From positions 1 through 5,642 of the forward strand of contig DKYD01000091.1 in assembly GCA_002492335.1 (NCBI GenBank): DNA of 5,642 nucleotides, in the 5' to 3' direction. The notes beneath the pieces are model-generated. The model searched no databases, was not told the origin of the DNA, and saw only the letters and a program-made list of their open reading frames with translations. The translations under genes and the position numbers were made by a program. Positions 4,583 through 5,642 of this stretch are shown in pieces. This DNA is from Lachnospiraceae bacterium UBA7109. Its GTDB lineage: Bacteria; Bacillota; Clostridia; Lachnospirales; Lachnospiraceae. The first letter of the stretch is position 1; each line of letters opens with the position of its first letter.

Positions 4583-5022
4583 TAGATCACCTCTGCTTTT
4601 CCACCAAGAGCCTCAATTTTAGCTTTAGCGCCTTCACTGAATGCGTTAGCCTGTACAGTCAGTTTCTTTGTTAATTCTCCATTTCCGAGGATTTTTACAC
4701 CATCTCTCGGATTCTTAACAATACCTGTCTCGATCAGTGTTTCAACAGATACTACTGAATCATTCTCGAATGCATCCAGGACACCTACATTAATGCCAAT
4801 GATTGTCTTAGAGCTTGGGCAAGTAAAGCCTCTCTTCGGAATTCTTCTGTATAATGGCATCTGACCACCTTCGAATCCTGGTCTTGGTGCTCCGGAACGA
4901 GCTTTCTGACCTTTGTGCCCCTTCCCTGCTGTCTTACCATTTCCTGAACCGTGACCACGGCCTCTTCTGAAATTATCGTTCTGCTTTGAACCATCAGCTG
5001 GTCTTAAATTTGATAAGTCCAT
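4582..5022 (-). CDS. rplO: 50S ribosomal protein L15
   Basis: This 146-aa protein has normal L15 length. L15 is a late-assembly 50S protein whose extended N-terminus threads into 23S rRNA (family knowledge). The N-terminal half is glycine/arginine/lysine rich: MDLSNLRPADGSKQ, then RRGRGHGSGNGKTAGKGHKG (19-38) and the conserved GFEGGQMPLYRRIPKRGF block (49-66). The C-terminal half is the compact globular domain, ending KAKIEALGGKAEVI. An AAGGAGGTG immediately upstream makes the ATG start secure. It lies 22 nt after rpmD and overlaps secY by one base. Confidence 0.98.
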   Translation of the reverse strand: MDLSNLRPADGSKQNDNFRRGRGHGSGNGKTAGKGHKGQKARSGAPRPGFEGGQMPLYRRIPKRGFTCPSSKTIIGINVGVLDAFENDSVVSVETLIETGIVKNPRDGVKILGNGELTKKLTVQANAFSEGAKAKIEALGGKAEVI

Positions 5023-5044
5023 TGTGACACCTCCTTATCCGCTA

Positions 5045-5224
5045 TTACGCTTCTTCTACTTTAACAAGATGCTGAACCTGTTTGATCATTCCTCTTGTTG
5101 CTTCGTTGTCCGGAAGAACAACGGATTTATTTGTTTTCTTCAGTCCTAACGCTTCTACAGTTCTTTTATGCTTCGGAATTGCACCGATTGTAGATTTTAC
5201 TAATGTAATCTTTAAATTTGCCAT
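5045..5224 (-). CDS. rpmD: 50S ribosomal protein L30
   Basis: This 59-aa protein has the standard length of short bacterial L30. It reads MANLKITLVKSTIGAIPKHK at the start, continues with RTVEALGLKKTNKSVV and ends MIKQVQHLVKVEEA. L30 is a small alpha/beta protein of the 50S subunit (family knowledge). An AAGGAGA lies upstream of the ATG. It sits 18 nt downstream of rpsE and 22 nt upstream of rplO, the conserved position of rpmD in the spc operon. Confidence 0.97.
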   Translation of the reverse strand: MANLKITLVKSTIGAIPKHKRTVEALGLKKTNKSVVLPDNEATRGMIKQVQHLVKVEEA

Positions 5225-5242
5225 TGTAAATGCTCTCCTTCC

Positions 5243-5642
5243 TTAGCCTAAAATCTCTTCTACGGACTTACCGCGAAGTTTAGCTACTGCTTCCGGAGTC
5301 TTTAACTGGCTTAAACCATTGATGGTTGCAAGAACAACATTCTGTTTGTTGTTAGAACCAAGAGATTTTGTACGGATGTTCTTGATTCCAGCCATTTCGA
5401 TAACGGCACGCGCAGGACCACCTGCGATAACACCGGTACCATCCGGAGCCTTCTTCAGAAGTACAGTAGCACTTCCGAACTTACCATATAAGTCATGTGT
5501 GATACTTCCGTTATCATCCATTGCAACAGAGATCAGCTTCTTTGTTGCATCTTCTTTACCCTTGCGGATTGCTTCCGGAATTTCAGCTGCTTTACCTAAA
5601 CCTGCACCAACATGGCCATTTCCGTCACCAACAACTACTAAA
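5243..5642 (-). CDS. rpsE: 30S ribosomal protein S5, C-terminal part (5' end off window)
   Basis: The frame is open to the window edge and gives 132 residues from LVVVGDGNGHVGAGLGKAAE through to the end VEEILG; roughly the first 35-40 residues of a normal S5 lie outside. S5 binds 16S rRNA near the decoding site and the mRNA entry, and affects accuracy (family knowledge). Visible landmarks are the GLGKAAEIPEAIRKGKEDA helix, the ATVLLKKAPDGTGVIAGGPA strand-loop and IKNIRTKSLGSNNKQNVVLA. An internal ATG at 5521 is not the start, because conserved S5 sequence continues upstream of it in the same frame. It is followed 18 nt later by rpmD. Confidence 0.97.
   Translation of the reverse strand, partial: LVVVGDGNGHVGAGLGKAAEIPEAIRKGKEDATKKLISVAMDDNGSITHDLYGKFGSATVLLKKAPDGTGVIAGGPARAVIEMAGIKNIRTKSLGSNNKQNVVLATINGLSQLKTPEAVAKLRGKSVEEILG

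Noticed and set aside
5243..5521. A 92-aa S5 starting at the ATG at 5521
   Set aside because: Conserved S5 residues continue in frame upstream to the window edge, so this ATG is internal.

Overview
The window is a stretch of the spc/alpha ribosomal-protein cluster, and every gene is on the minus strand, so transcription runs from high to low coordinates. In that direction the order is rpsE (5' end cut by the window edge), rpmD, rplO, secY, adk, map, a small KOW-domain gene, infA, rpmJ, rpsM and the first 14 codons of rpsK. Three traits point to a low-to-mid GC Clostridia genome, most likely Lachnospiraceae: the KOW (L14e-like) gene between map and infA, strong AGGAGG-type ribosome binding sites, and a zinc-type adenylate kinase. 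The family-level placement is inference from gene order and protein style, since no search was possible.

Positions 1289-5642 are a tightly packed operon. The rplO stop and secY start overlap (TAATG), map and the KOW gene overlap (ATGA), adk and map are 4 nt apart, and the KOW gene and infA are 11 nt apart. The products supply ribosomal proteins S5, L30 and L15, the SecY translocon pore, adenylate kinase, methionine aminopeptidase, a probable RNA-binding protein and initiation factor IF-1. Protein synthesis, export and N-terminal maturation are therefore made together.

Positions 1167-1288 (infA to rpmJ) hold a near-consensus sigma-A type promoter (TTGACT, 18 nt, TATAAT). Its leader carries a 22-nt near-palindrome just upstream of rpmJ. 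This probably makes rpmJ-rpsM-rpsK and the following genes a separately boosted unit. rpmJ (L36, 37 aa) starts at GTG behind a perfect AAAGGAGG.

Positions 508-1052 are the unexpected part: 545 nt without a credible gene, between two genes that usually lie close together. The segment is richer in GC than its neighbours. It holds an exact 27-nt tandem direct repeat in which each copy sits inside its own hairpin, plus several other hairpins, including a GNRA-capped one and one with a kink-turn-like internal loop. It could be an uncharacterised structured leader/spacer RNA of the alpha operon, or an inserted MITE/REP-like repeat element. The sequence alone does not decide between these.

A smaller spacer (43-138, rpsM to rpsK) contains a weak promoter-like sequence. 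The secY-adk spacer (3190-3265) contains a short direct repeat.
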